In this document: one piece after another, positions 1-8,201 of the stretch
How positions within the stretch are numbered: the first letter of the stretch is position 1
How the letters are laid out: each line of letters starts with the position of its first letter
Source of the DNA: Pigoraptor vietnamica
Lineage: Eukaryota; Opisthokonta; Filasterea
Assembly: GCA_943704525.1 (NCBI GenBank)
Contig: CALSCQ010002771.1
Location: 1 to 11,159, forward strand
Length of the DNA: 11,159 nucleotides
Direction of reading: 5' to 3'
Notes under the pieces: generated by a model
Told to the model about the DNA's origin: nothing
Databases searched by the model: none
What the model saw: only the letters and a program-made list of their open reading frames with translations
Program-made: the position numbers and the translations under genes

Positions 1-140
1 GGGGGGGGTGAAGGGGTGAGCGAATTCTCTCCTTCAGTGTCCATTGCGAGAAGTGTGCGCAAAGGGAGAAAGGGAGCGCGAGAGGGATGCCTTCGCTTTT
101 GACAGCGGCGACTGTCAACCGAAACCAGTCGGCTCAAAGA

Positions 141-167
141 GTAACCCTAACCCTAACCTAACCCTAA
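141..167. repeat. Short CCCTAA telomere-like repeat
   Basis: Four consecutive units, CCCTAA, CCCTAA, CCTAA and CCCTAA (145-167), equal TTAGGG on the minus strand. The array is too short for a telomere and is flanked on the left by about 140 bp of ordinary sequence and a G8 run. It may be an interstitial telomeric sequence, a subtelomeric remnant or a telo-box-like promoter element for a gene to the left. The CCCTAA orientation on the top strand is what a left chromosome end would show. The rest of 1-236 holds no gene I can support. Confidence 0.7.
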
Positions 168-236
168 TCGCGACATGCATGTTGATGGGAACCCCAAGCC
201 GTTTTCAAAATTTTTACACTCTCTGTTCAGAAGAGC

Positions 237-2067
237 TTACTTTATATACACCTTGACCAAGCTCTTGTTAAACTCCACCCACTCCTTCGCACTCCAATCG
301 CCCTCGTCCACCGCCGCAGCGTGTATTAGCTCGACACTCCTTTTTTCGTTGCGTGACGCAATGCCATAGTAGAGACAGCTCCCGAACAGATACATCGCCC
401 CGAAGTGGCCCATCGCAGCCACCCTCTCATACTGCGCAATACCCGCCGGTCTGTCGCACGACTCGCTCGAGGCATCTAAGAGGCACTTCCCGAGGAAGAG
501 CATCCCCGTCGCACAACCGCCATTTGCTGAAGACACGAAAAGTGAATGCGCCTTCCCTTTGTCTATCGCAGTGCCGACGCCGAGGGTGTGGCAATAGCCC
601 ATCTCAAACGCACGCACGGGGTCGCACTCGTCGCCGACGCGTAGAAGGAGAGTCGCACTCGCATTCGCAACCGCTTTGTGACGGCACATAGCCTCATAGT
701 CGCGAAAGCCGCCCCATTGCTCATTATTGAGCACGATAAGCGACAAGTGGGCGCGCGCCTTCTCCATCGCAGTCGCGCTCTCGTCCGCGAGCACGTCTTT
801 GAATAGCATCCGTGCGCGATTGAACTGGAACGGAGCAAAGTGAAGCGCTCTTATAGCGCCGTCAAAGGCTTGCTCCGTCCTGTTCTCCGCCTGCGCCACC
901 GAGGGACAATGAGGATCAAGGGGGGAATGTGGGAGGGGAAATATTTATATATATAAATATAAGCTTGCTGACGTGTAGCACTGACCAACTTCGAGGAACA
1001 ATGAGAATAGGCAAATGAACCCAAAGGGCGAATCAAGACGCAAACAGAAGGGCGGGGGGGGGGGCGGGGGGGGGATGAGGATTGACTGTATGAGCACGTG
1101 AGAAACTATGTTGTGCCCACTATGTCGCACAGCCGGTGCCTTAGTCACCCACCGGCACGCTCGGGCTTATCCCCAGTTTCATTGCGAGCGCATCTCCGAG
1201 AGACAGCGACGCGTACTCAGCCACTGCCGCGTCCAGCCACGCCATTGGCACGTCGTTGCGTCCCTCAGGAACAAGCAACGTCTTCAGTTCGTTCGAGCGC
1301 GAAGAGAGAGCGCGCCACTTCGCAAACAAGCAATCCGAAAAGTTGGTCCACTCCCACTGCGGCGCGTTCGCACCATGCCGCTCCCCCCAAAATGCGCGCG
1401 CGTCCGGGTGTCGCAACTGCCGATCTGCAACGTTCCCCCGCGCGGCCGCTTGGGATGGGGCGGGCGCACGCACGCGTATGTTCGCGCGCACTTCGTCAAA
1501 AAGTGATGCCACGGTCTGCGCCGTGGACCCCTCGAACACTCCCTGCTCCGACAGTGTTTGCAGGACACCCGCCGCCGTCGCGCGCGCGTCCTTATCGTGG
1601 CGCAACATGGAGCGCAGCGCCTGTGTTACGTAGCTAAGGGGGTGATCGCTCTCTGTCACCTCGACGTTCCTCCGCATCTCGTGGAACCGCCGCGCGTCCT
1701 CCTTTCCGACGAGAATGGGCCTCGGCAACAGCCGTAGCGTCTGCAGCAGCGTCAGACCGAGCGAATACGCGTCCGTCCACGCGCTGAACCGCACCCTTTC
1801 CCCCCTCTCATACGCAGTAAACACCTCCGGTGCCATGTACTCAGGTGTCCCACAGGCGCCCGCCGACGTCGCGTAATCGCCCCTCTGCGCAACAACCGAC
1901 GACAGGCCAAAGTCCGCGAGTTTAAAGTGCCACCCTCCGTCAATGAGGACGTTCTCGGGCTTGATGTCGCAGTGCACGACGCCCAATCGCCCGCAGTAGG
2001 CCACGGCATCTACCATGTCGCACAACAACAACGAGAAGTGGTCGCGCCCCGGCCCAGCGCTCCCCAA
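237..2067 (-). CDS. Protein kinase C-lobe fused by splicing to Sel1-like repeats (5' truncated)
   Basis: Two coding exons are seen, 2067-1153 and 890-237, joined in phase 0 across a 262-nt intron (donor GTGGGT, acceptor GCAG). About 522 residues remain. Numbering from 2067, the kinase part shows HCDIKPEN (Asp34, Lys36, Asn39), DFG at 52-54, GTPEYMAPE at 72-80, the alpha-F Asp98 and the conserved Arg160. These are the catalytic loop, activation segment and C-lobe of a Ser/Thr-type kinase. Arg of HRD is Cys, so it is a non-RD kinase. The second exon carries Sel1-like repeats (GYCHTLGVG..DKGKAHSLF and following units), which are helical protein-interaction scaffolds. No ATG exists on the minus strand between 891 and 1140, so the Sel1 exon has no start of its own there, which supports the fusion. 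The Gly-rich loop and VAVK lysine are absent; 2067 is only where the frame opens (a TTG, with a TGA three codons upstream). It may be a pseudogene, a rearranged gene, or may have a distant first exon. Confidence 0.78.
941..960. repeat. Perfect 20-bp AT palindrome within the kinase-Sel1 intron
   Basis: The 20 bases from 941 to 960 (ATATTTATAT followed by its reverse complement) form a perfect palindrome of only A and T. It lies in the intron of the kinase-Sel1 gene, about 50 nt before the acceptor at 891. It could be an A/T microsatellite relic or an AT-rich splicing enhancer. No function can be assigned. Confidence 0.6.
1050..1074. repeat. Interrupted poly-G tract in intron (G4-prone)
   Basis: The plus strand reads G3-C-G11-C-G9, almost uninterrupted G, inside the intron of the minus-strand kinase-Sel1 gene, so the pre-mRNA carries C. 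Such tracts can form G-quadruplexes on the G strand and are prone to length error. It belongs to the same class as the tracts at 6948-6979 and at both window ends. Confidence 0.8.
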
Positions 2068-2470
2068 AATGACTCACGGAAATGCGTTATGACGTTGACT
2101 TGGGTTTTTCCGTCGTTTTTCCGATAGATGGTTTCCGACGACTGTAACAGTTACTGCCGGAATGTGGACACACATGCGCGTCTAAAAAAAGATTGGCATG
2201 CCTCTTTCCTAAATAGGCTAATTTACTCTGTAATGGACACACTATTAATGGCGTTCATCGATGCATTATAAGCCCTATTAGGAAATGTTAACTCTCACGC
2301 GGCCAGAATCACGCACGACTGGACGTCCTCACACCTCACACACACGACTGACACACACACACGCGCGAGTATATATTCCCAACCGCACTCACACTTGCTC
2401 TTCTTTAGCCGCTTTTGAAAAGAGTCGAACCTGCGTTGTTGATTCTGTCGAACACTCTTTCGCCAAACTA
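2068..2470. other. AT-rich gene-free spacer with inverted repeat
   Basis: No coding signal is visible on either strand. Composition changes abruptly near 2068, where the kinase homology stops, from GC-rich coding to AT-rich DNA. It includes a near-perfect inverted repeat (2205-2218 against 2272-2285, outer arms TTTCCTA and TAGGAAA, about 53 bp between arms). A CA-rich stretch at 2328-2362 precedes the promoter of the plus-strand gene. The minus strand here shows nothing like a kinase N-lobe. The inverted repeat could be the remnant of a small non-autonomous element, but no target-site duplication was recognised. Confidence 0.5.
2369..2377 (+). promoter_or_regulatory. TATA-like box upstream of the Cys-rich membrane protein gene
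   Basis: GTATATATT lies about 100 nt upstream of the ATG at 2475, leaving room for a 5' UTR of about 70 nt. It sits in a GC-rich immediate context (CGCGCGA before it), so the AT core stands out. Position and composition are the only evidence. Confidence 0.4.
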
Positions 2471-2474
2471 GAAG

Positions 2475-3267
2475 ATGGCGTCGGTTGCGCTTGCGCTCGT
2501 CCTCGTGCTTGCCGCCTTCGTGGGACAGGTGCGTTCCACTGTCTCGTTCGGTGTTGCATTTGCGGCTGTCGCAAGTGTGCTCTTCCCTTCGCTATTCTTT
2601 ACATGCCTTGTAACGATATTTACCTCAGTAGAGACAACTAAAGTGCGAAGAAGTTGATTTTTGTACGTTCTCTGCGCGAAAAAGCGCTTGCATTTTTTGG
2701 CTGTTTTCCAGTGCGCTTCGCCAAATCTTAACCCGTTTCTTCTTTCCCTTCTCTGTAGTCGTCCGCATACACGTATTGCGGCTCGTGCGGTGGCTACTAT
2801 TGCTCGAATTCGGACTATTGCTGCAGCTGCGGCTGCTGCACGTATGGCTGGGCCATTTGGTGGTGGGTGCTCCTGTAAATGCGTTCGAAAAGTAGTTTTC
2901 GTGTGCTCACGCGTGCCCTTCTCTTTGCATCTGTGCGAACGCGTGCTCACGTGCTCCCTCCCATTACCACAGGGTCTGGTTCCTTGTCGTCCTCGGCATC
3001 CTCCTTATCTTCAGCATCATCTTCGCAATCATCCGCCGCCGTCGCCTCGCTGCCCTTGAGCTGGCCGGTGGCACCACGACGAGCGCAACGGTCGTCGTTC
3101 CCCCCGTCTACGGCACCCCTGCGCCCGCGACCGCCTACTACACGGCCCAGCCCGCCTACGCGACGTATCCTCAGGGTGCGGCGTACCCCGCTCAGGGACA
3201 GTACTACCAGCAGCAGCCGTATTATGCTGAGGGCCAGAAGCCGCCGGCGTATGCCCAGGCAGTGTGA
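2475..3267 (+). CDS. Shisa/CYYR1/VOPP1-like single-pass membrane protein with PPxY tail
   Basis: Three exons, 2475-2528, 2759-2862 and 2973-3267, with introns of 230 and 110 nt (donors GTGCGT and GTGGGT, acceptors TAG and CAG), give a continuous 150-residue protein. Residues 1-18 form a signal peptide (MASVALALVLVLAAFVGQ). A short ectodomain has eight cysteines, Cys25, 28, 33, 39, 40, 42, 44 and 45, with many Tyr and Gly. Residues about 50-73 are one hydrophobic membrane segment followed by RRRR (74-77), predicting a cytosolic C-terminus. The tail is Pro/Tyr/Gln/Ala-rich with two PPxY motifs, PPVY (96-99) and PPAY (143-146), which are WW-domain ligands typical of NEDD4-family adaptors. Known family: Shisa, CYYR1 and VOPP1 proteins share signal peptide, compact Cys-rich head, one membrane helix and a PPxY tail. 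The inferred role is a membrane trafficking or ubiquitin-ligase adaptor. The family assignment rests on architecture, so convergence is possible. Confidence 0.75.
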
Positions 3268-3643
3268 GGCGGCGCGTTTTGCGGTCCCTAGCTCGCTGCG
3301 TGCGCGTGTTTGCCTGCGTCTCAGTTGCGTAATATAACCCTTTGAGCTCTGAAAATGCCTGTTGGCAAGTGGTGAAGTGTTCCAAGAGGAAAACGTCAAA
3401 GATCCCTGTTCGCCTCGGCGGGGATTGTGTGTATCGTCCCACACATGCCACACATGCAATAGCGTCCTGTCCCCGGGAGTTATGGATCGGCTCGTACGTA
3501 CACGACGCCACAACCACATGACCCCACATCCACATAAGCAAGGGTGCCATTGTCCGATAGGGTAGTTTAAAAATTCCAATGGCAAACGCACGCAAACGCT
3601 CGCACGCAATAATCTCTCTCTAATCTGTACACATTCGGCCACT
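3268..3643. other. Convergent intergenic spacer
   Basis: No gene is visible between two convergent stop codons (3265-3267 plus, 3646-3644 minus). It holds a perfect 8-bp inverted repeat, TGCCATTG (3545-3552) and CAATGGCA (3577-3584), with a 24-nt AT-rich loop. It also holds a tandem 9-mer CACACATGC (3440-3448, 3449-3457). These presumably lie within or between the 3' UTRs; no clear AATAAA signal was found for either gene. Confidence 0.5.
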
Positions 3644-4466
3644 CTATTGTTCCTGCTCGTCCCCGCTTTCCGCAGCCTTCTTCTCCTCCTGTCGTCGCTT
3701 CTCCGCCTCCTTTTCCCTCAACGCGTTGCACATTCTCAAATTCTCGGCGGCAATGTCTTCCAGCACACTTGGTTCAAGGTCGGGGTGTTCGCCAAAATAT
3801 TTCGCCAGCTGCGTTTCGTGGTGAGGTGCAGTTAGTACGCGGACGGATGACTGAATCGATTTAGCGGAGACAACAACTGCAGTTAAATCGTCAAAATGCG
3901 CGAACGCAGCACAGGCGGGTGGGGATACGCACGCACATTCACTGACATTTGTACTGAAATCACTATGGGAGGCGTCTGCGTACGCACTCGGCTCCCGGCA
4001 CACGCCACATCGCCGGAACGAGACACATGTAGCATAGTCAAGCAACGCACCATTATGAGCAGATCTTCGCAATTCCCAATTAGCTTCGCGTCCTTCGGCC
4101 CAAGTTTCCGCCAAATCATCGGCGATCCCCGGTGTTGCCAGTTGCGTTCCCTGCACGTGTCCTCGAGAAATTGGGGCCATTCGGACGGGTGCTTCATGAT
4201 CTTCTCAACGCGGAAGTCGGGAAGATTGATTGCAAAGTGTTCGGCCACGAAATCGGCCTGAGGTACAATTTATGTAGTCGATTTGTCAGAACAGTCGCAA
4301 ACACACACGTGCCCGCGAAACAGAACACAGTCGCCTTTGGCGCGCGTATGCAGCGCTAGCAGGAGTATAACATCGACACGCGTGCGCATATAACTGTCTG
4401 CTGCATCGCACCCACCCGCGCAAAATGGACGCAGTCGGCCGAGCCGCTAATGACGATGCGCGCCAT
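3644..4466 (-). CDS. Stand-alone glutaredoxin-like domain of MDH1B type
   Basis: Three exons, 4466-4416, 4257-4051 and 3808-3644, all joined in phase 0 through introns of 158 and 242 nt (donors GTGGGT and GTGCGT, acceptors CAG), encode 140 residues. The start has good context (AAAGATGG). The order of motifs follows the N-terminal domain of malate dehydrogenase 1B: MARIVISGSADC (1-12), NLPDFRVEKI (28-37), W44, NWQHRGSPMIW (56-66) and LIGNCEDLL (76-84). The SP at 62-63 and IGNCEDLL resemble the cis-proline and GG-D-L regions of the glutaredoxin fold; the CPYx active-site position reads CVHF (12-15), so thiol redox activity is doubtful. Residues about 105-140 are a charged E/K/R/Q-rich helix with no further domain. 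The Rossmann dehydrogenase part of MDH1B is absent, and the stop at 3646-3644 ends the gene. A role as a fold-only or regulatory domain is inferred. The family call is good; the function is unknown. Confidence 0.82.
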
Positions 4467-5056
4467 CTTTGCGGCCTCTCACTCGGTCAAAGGGAGCGTG
4501 GAAACGACGAAGCCACTGGTGAGTGCAGAGTATATGCGCAAACGGCAGGCTTCTGCTGTACCAACGCAAACTGAATGAAAACGACAGGCGCAAACGCTGA
4601 CCACTCCAGTTGCTAGGGTGTGATCTCACCCCGTATGTGGACAGCAGTGGAATTTGACTTATACTTTTTCATGTCACCCTCCAAATAACTATTAGAAAAT
4701 CACTATCCAGTGCTCTGATCTCAATTGTAAGGATAGTAATGTCATCCCGATGTCAAATTAAGTATTATTTTTCGGATTGAATTTTTGAAGTGGAGCTGGT
4801 ACGAGTGACAAGAGCAACTTGCTTGGCCGTCAAACGCGAACGTTTGTCCTCACGCTCTTAAACATATAGTTCACATCTGTGCTGAAGCAACGCCGTGTGT
4901 GTACGTGTGTGGTCACTTCTCTCGTTTTTGCCATTCGTGCGCGTTGCCGTTCGACTGACGCGGATTCCTCAACTTGACTGAGATCGCAAAACCATGCGAA
5001 TCGTTCGATAGATTTCGTTCCCTCTCTCTGCGGCCCTCGCGGCCAGCGCGGATAAA
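4467..5056. other. Divergent spacer with AT-rich island
   Basis: This 590-nt spacer lies between the starts of two divergent genes and must hold both promoters. Positions 4640-4800 are strikingly AT-rich against GC-rich flanks and include a 7-bp inverted repeat, ACTATCC (4702-4708) and GGATAGT (4731-4737). No conserved coding frame is apparent. A short plus-strand frame from 4424 overlaps the first exon of the minus-strand gene and was not accepted. Confidence 0.5.
4529..4536 (-). promoter_or_regulatory. TATA-like box upstream of the MDH1B-type domain gene
   Basis: Read on the minus strand, CATATACT lies about 63 nt before the ATG at 4466. It is similar in position and GC-rich setting to the TATA-like box before the gene at 2475. 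Support is weak, by position and composition only. Confidence 0.3.
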
Positions 5057-6947
5057 ATGAGAGGTCGTCCGCCGGAAGTGTCGGTGAACCCAATCACCGG
5101 CGAGCTCCCGTCCTACGCAAATGCACGGCGAAGGTGCGTTTAAGTGGCACCTCAGTGAGCGCGCACCGTGGTTTGATTCAACTTTATTCGGATCGCTCTA
5201 ATCCTGTGTTGCGGTTGTTGTGCGTGCAGAGACCCGTTTGCTCCCACGCGTATCGCCCCGGCAGCGGCGGCCGGAATGGCTTTTCTTGCCGAGGACCAGC
5301 GCACAGTCATGTTTGCGTCCGATCGACCCGATCGAGCGCACGCGCACCACGACAACCACGGACATTCACACGCCGGTCGCAGCCGTTCTCCAATGGGGGC
5401 GCCGACACAGTACGGGTGGGGTGTCTACGTGAAGGCGCAGGGCCAGAACGGGTCGTCTAATTCGCTCGCGGGAGAGAGATCGCGGGGACTGAGGGACGGC
5501 GTTTCTGTGGACTCGCTCGCATTTCTGCCGCCCATCTCGACTTCGGAGCCGGGAAGTGGCCGACAGAGGTGCGCTTTGTGCAAGCTCCTGCGTGCTCTTG
5601 TTGAAATATACCTTGCCTTCTTACGTATTATTGTGGTGTGTGTGTGTGCGCGTGTGCCGGGGGTGTCACGGCAACGCAGTGCCGCGTCTCCACACAGCTG
5701 AGCTTAAGATTACATTCGTTTGCAGTGCGGCCCGTCCACGCAGCGGTCACGATGTTTCTCTTCCCGCTATCGGCCCCTCGCACGTCGCTTCGCCCGGTCG
5801 TGGCCACGCACATGCGCACGACAGCCCCAGGACGAAGGCCATGCTTTCGTCTGGCAGTTTGGACGACGTCGGTCGTCGTTACGTCGACACGGCGCAACAA
5901 CCACCGCGAACGCCAACGGGACTCTCGGAGCGTCACGTAGACCGCGCGAGGCACACGCGCAGCCCAGACGTCATTGTTCGCAGGCCGGAGAGGCACGTGG
6001 AAGCTGCTTCGGCGCCGATTGTTGTGCCCGCGGGCGCCGTGCTGGCCCCTCTATACGGCCGACCAAAACTTGTCGCGGACTACGAGTCTCCGCGGACGCC
6101 GCGGCAGCCGGAACGACCGGACGATCGAAGCACGCTTGGTCACGTGGCACACGCAGATTCGGGGGACGATGTCATACCGCACCCGCCGACGTCGGCGGCA
6201 CCGGCGAACAGGCGCGTCATTGGTCACGGGTTCCGCCGCGTGCACGTGCCGTCGGATCACTCGGAAGGGGCGGACGAAACGACCGGCCACAATCGGAGCA
6301 GCGAAGTCCCTGACAGCCCACACATGCGTTCCTACGGAGATTCGAACCAGGGACGTGCTGATCTCGGCGCAAATGTGGGCGAGGTGGACGAGAGCGTGAG
6401 CCTGGCTGGCTTTTACAGGCGCGAGGATGCTGCCCAATCTCCAACGCGCGGCGAATCGCCAGAGTCGCCTTATGCGCAAACACGCCGGTCACCCCCGCGA
6501 AAGTCCCCGAAGGCTGTTGACGTGCGCGAAGCGTCTCCAAAGAAAGCGTCGCCCTCGCGGCGATCTCCGTCTGTAGTTGACTCCGTCGATTCGCTCGGTC
6601 GGTCGGGGCCTGCGCCACGCGCATCGATCGAAGAGGCACCGAATGCGCCCAGTGCGAGCACAAAGTCGCCCGGCGGAAAGGCGCCGTTGGGCGAGGAAAA
6701 GCGCCAGGACGACCCATCCCCGACCCAACCGTCGGTTGTGCCTGTCAGTAAGCAGTCGAGTCCCCCCAAGATGGCTGCTGAACCGGGCGCGTTCAGGGAA
6801 TTCCACCCTGTCGCGCGATCAACGGACGTGTTGCGCGTGGCGGGCGCTGTCGATGGGGCCGCGCCGTCGCCACCAACCGCAGCCAAGCCGGTGCGTGCAT
6901 GCTTGTGTGTATTCAGTGGGATGAAGTGTGGAGTGTGTGCAACGAGT

Positions 6948-6980
<33 letters not shown>

Positions 6981-8201
6981 TGTTTGCTAGTGTGTGAATT
7001 TCGAACGCATGCGGGCAGTATATCGTGGCCATGCGTCTCTTAACGCTCCCTCATCACACACTGTCTTTTTGTTTTACAGCCAAAACCAGAGTACGTCGCT
7101 TCGCCCGGCGATGGCCTGGACCCAACGGACATCTTCGGCGCGGCGTTCGATGACACGCGCGCGCAGCACTCCATCGTATCCGAAGTGCTCTCTCATCGCT
7201 TGGAAGTGCTACGGGCCTGTGCAGCGGCGTCGGTAGGGGGTGGTGACGCCTTTGTTGCGCACGTGACGTCCGTCGGGGACAGCGGCATTCAACTGCTTGT
7301 GGACACGGCGCCGAAGTTGTGCGACAGCGTGCGACGCGCGGCCACGCGTGCACGCAAGGCAATTGTGGACGGGCGCGATCTGTCGTTCTCCGTGGGAGGT
7401 GAAGAGGGCGTCGAGGGGCTGTTGCAGCCGACGAGCGTGGCGGATTTGTGTCCACTGATTGGGAAGCTCCTGCTGTACAAATACGAGAAGTGAGTACATG
7501 TGCGTTGTTGTTTGTGCGTAAGTGTGTTTATGCGTCTGTGCGTGTTGTCCGTGTGCTGTGTGCGTGTGCGTGTGCGTGTGCGTGTGCATGTGTGCGTGTG
7601 TGTGTGTGTGTGTGCGTGTGTATGTGTGTGCGCGTGCGTGTGTATGTGTGTTTATGTGTTCGTGCTAGCGTGCAGCGGATGCTAGTCCTTGGCTGAACCT
7701 TACCTTTTCGCCGCATCCCCGCAGCTATCTCATGGCGATTCTCACCCTCACGAGTGTCCTGTTGCGCGATTGGCTCCCCATCGCATCCGCCGTTGTGCGT
7801 GCCGAAGTCAATAGGAGCTCGGAGAACCCCGACGGCCTGGACCCCGCTGCGTCTAGGTGCGTGCGTCTTGTTTGTGGAGAGCCCGTTGATTGAATAATTG
7901 CCGCTCGAAGTAGTCGCGATGTGCGGGTGCGCTATGGGGAGCGCAGTTTTGCTATTCTCTGCTGTCGCCGAGAGTCTTCATCTCATTTTTCTTGTCGTTG
8001 CATTGCGCTCACATGTCTCCCACACACATGTCTTCCACGCTCTCTTGCAGGCTCGCCGGCAATTTCGAGCTGTGCCGAACGGCCCTTGCCGCCCTCCAGG
8101 CGCCGGTCAAGGCACTCGCGCGTCTCGACGGCGGCGGTTGGATTGCTGACACTGCGGGCACCCTCCTCCCCCTCTTCGCGACTGTCACTGCGAGGAACTG
8201 A
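5057..8201 (+). CDS. Katanin p80 con80-domain protein without WD40 repeats (KATNBL1-like architecture)
   Basis: Six exons, 5057-5133, 5230-5568, 5726-6890, 7080-7489, 7725-7856 and 8051-8201, join with matching phases through introns of 96, 157, 189, 235 and 194 nt to give 757 residues. Residues 1-60 are a mixed N-terminus (VNPITGELPSYANARR). About 60-527 looks disordered: a His-rich patch (RAHAHHDNHGHSHAGR), then Ser/Pro/Arg-rich sequence with many SP pairs (QSPTRGESPESP, RRSPPRKSPK, ASPKKASPSRRSP), candidate sites for proline-directed kinases. About 555-757 matches the katanin p80 con80 domain: an HSIVSEVLSHRLEVLRAC helix, GIQLLVDTAPKLCDS, SVADLCPLIGKLLLYKYENY, LTLTSVLLRDWLPI, and a final helical segment. 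Known role: con80 binds the katanin p60 AAA ATPase and microtubules and controls severing. Full p80 has N-terminal WD40 repeats, which are absent; KATNBL1 also lacks them. A regulatory partner of p60 is inferred. No p60 gene is in the window. The exon 1 start is chosen at the first in-frame ATG. Confidence 0.83.
6948..6979. repeat. Poly-G tract of 32 in intron 3 of the con80 gene
   Basis: There are 32 uninterrupted G residues on the coding strand, inside the intron 6891-7079 and about 100 nt before the acceptor. If the intron were retained, the upstream frame would read through as polyglycine and stop at 7043, before the con80 domain. Its length is likely polymorphic and poorly determined by sequencing. 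Confidence 0.9.
7541..7660. repeat. TG/TGCG-rich microsatellite in intron 4 of the con80 gene
   Basis: The intron 7490-7724 is filled with alternating purine-pyrimidine sequence: repeated GTGCGT, then GTGTGT blocks with occasional TATG. It spans most of the distance from donor (GTGAGT) to a pyrimidine-rich acceptor region. Many six-frame frames of C-V-R-V or T-H-T-H character arise from it and are not genes. Alternating TG/CG can adopt Z-DNA. Confidence 0.85.

Noticed and set aside
237-899. Sel1-repeat frame as an independent gene starting at 899
   Set aside because: The codon at 899 is GTG, no ATG lies upstream as far as 1140, and a good acceptor at 891 joins in phase to the kinase exon.
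2285-2641. 118-residue plus-strand frame beginning MLTLTRPESR
   Set aside because: It runs through the CA-rich promoter, the TATA-like site and the first exon of the real gene in another frame; its composition is not protein-like.
4424-4576. Short plus-strand frame starting ATGGACGCAGTC with an apparent GTGAGT donor
   Set aside because: It overlaps antisense to the first exon of the MDH1B-type domain gene, which has clear homology and phase support; no downstream exon fits it.
6337-6360. TTCGAAC motif resembling a tRNA T-loop on the minus strand (GGTTCGAATC)
   Set aside because: The flanking 5-bp stem does not pair, no D or anticodon arm is found, and it lies in a coding exon.
6051-6886. 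Antisense and +2 frames over exon 3 of the con80 gene
   Set aside because: They arise from GC-rich low-complexity coding DNA; the sense frame joins in phase to con80 exons on its 3' side.
7448-7716. Frames of alternating Cys-Val or Thr-His residues on both strands
   Set aside because: They are translations of the TG/CA microsatellite in intron 4.
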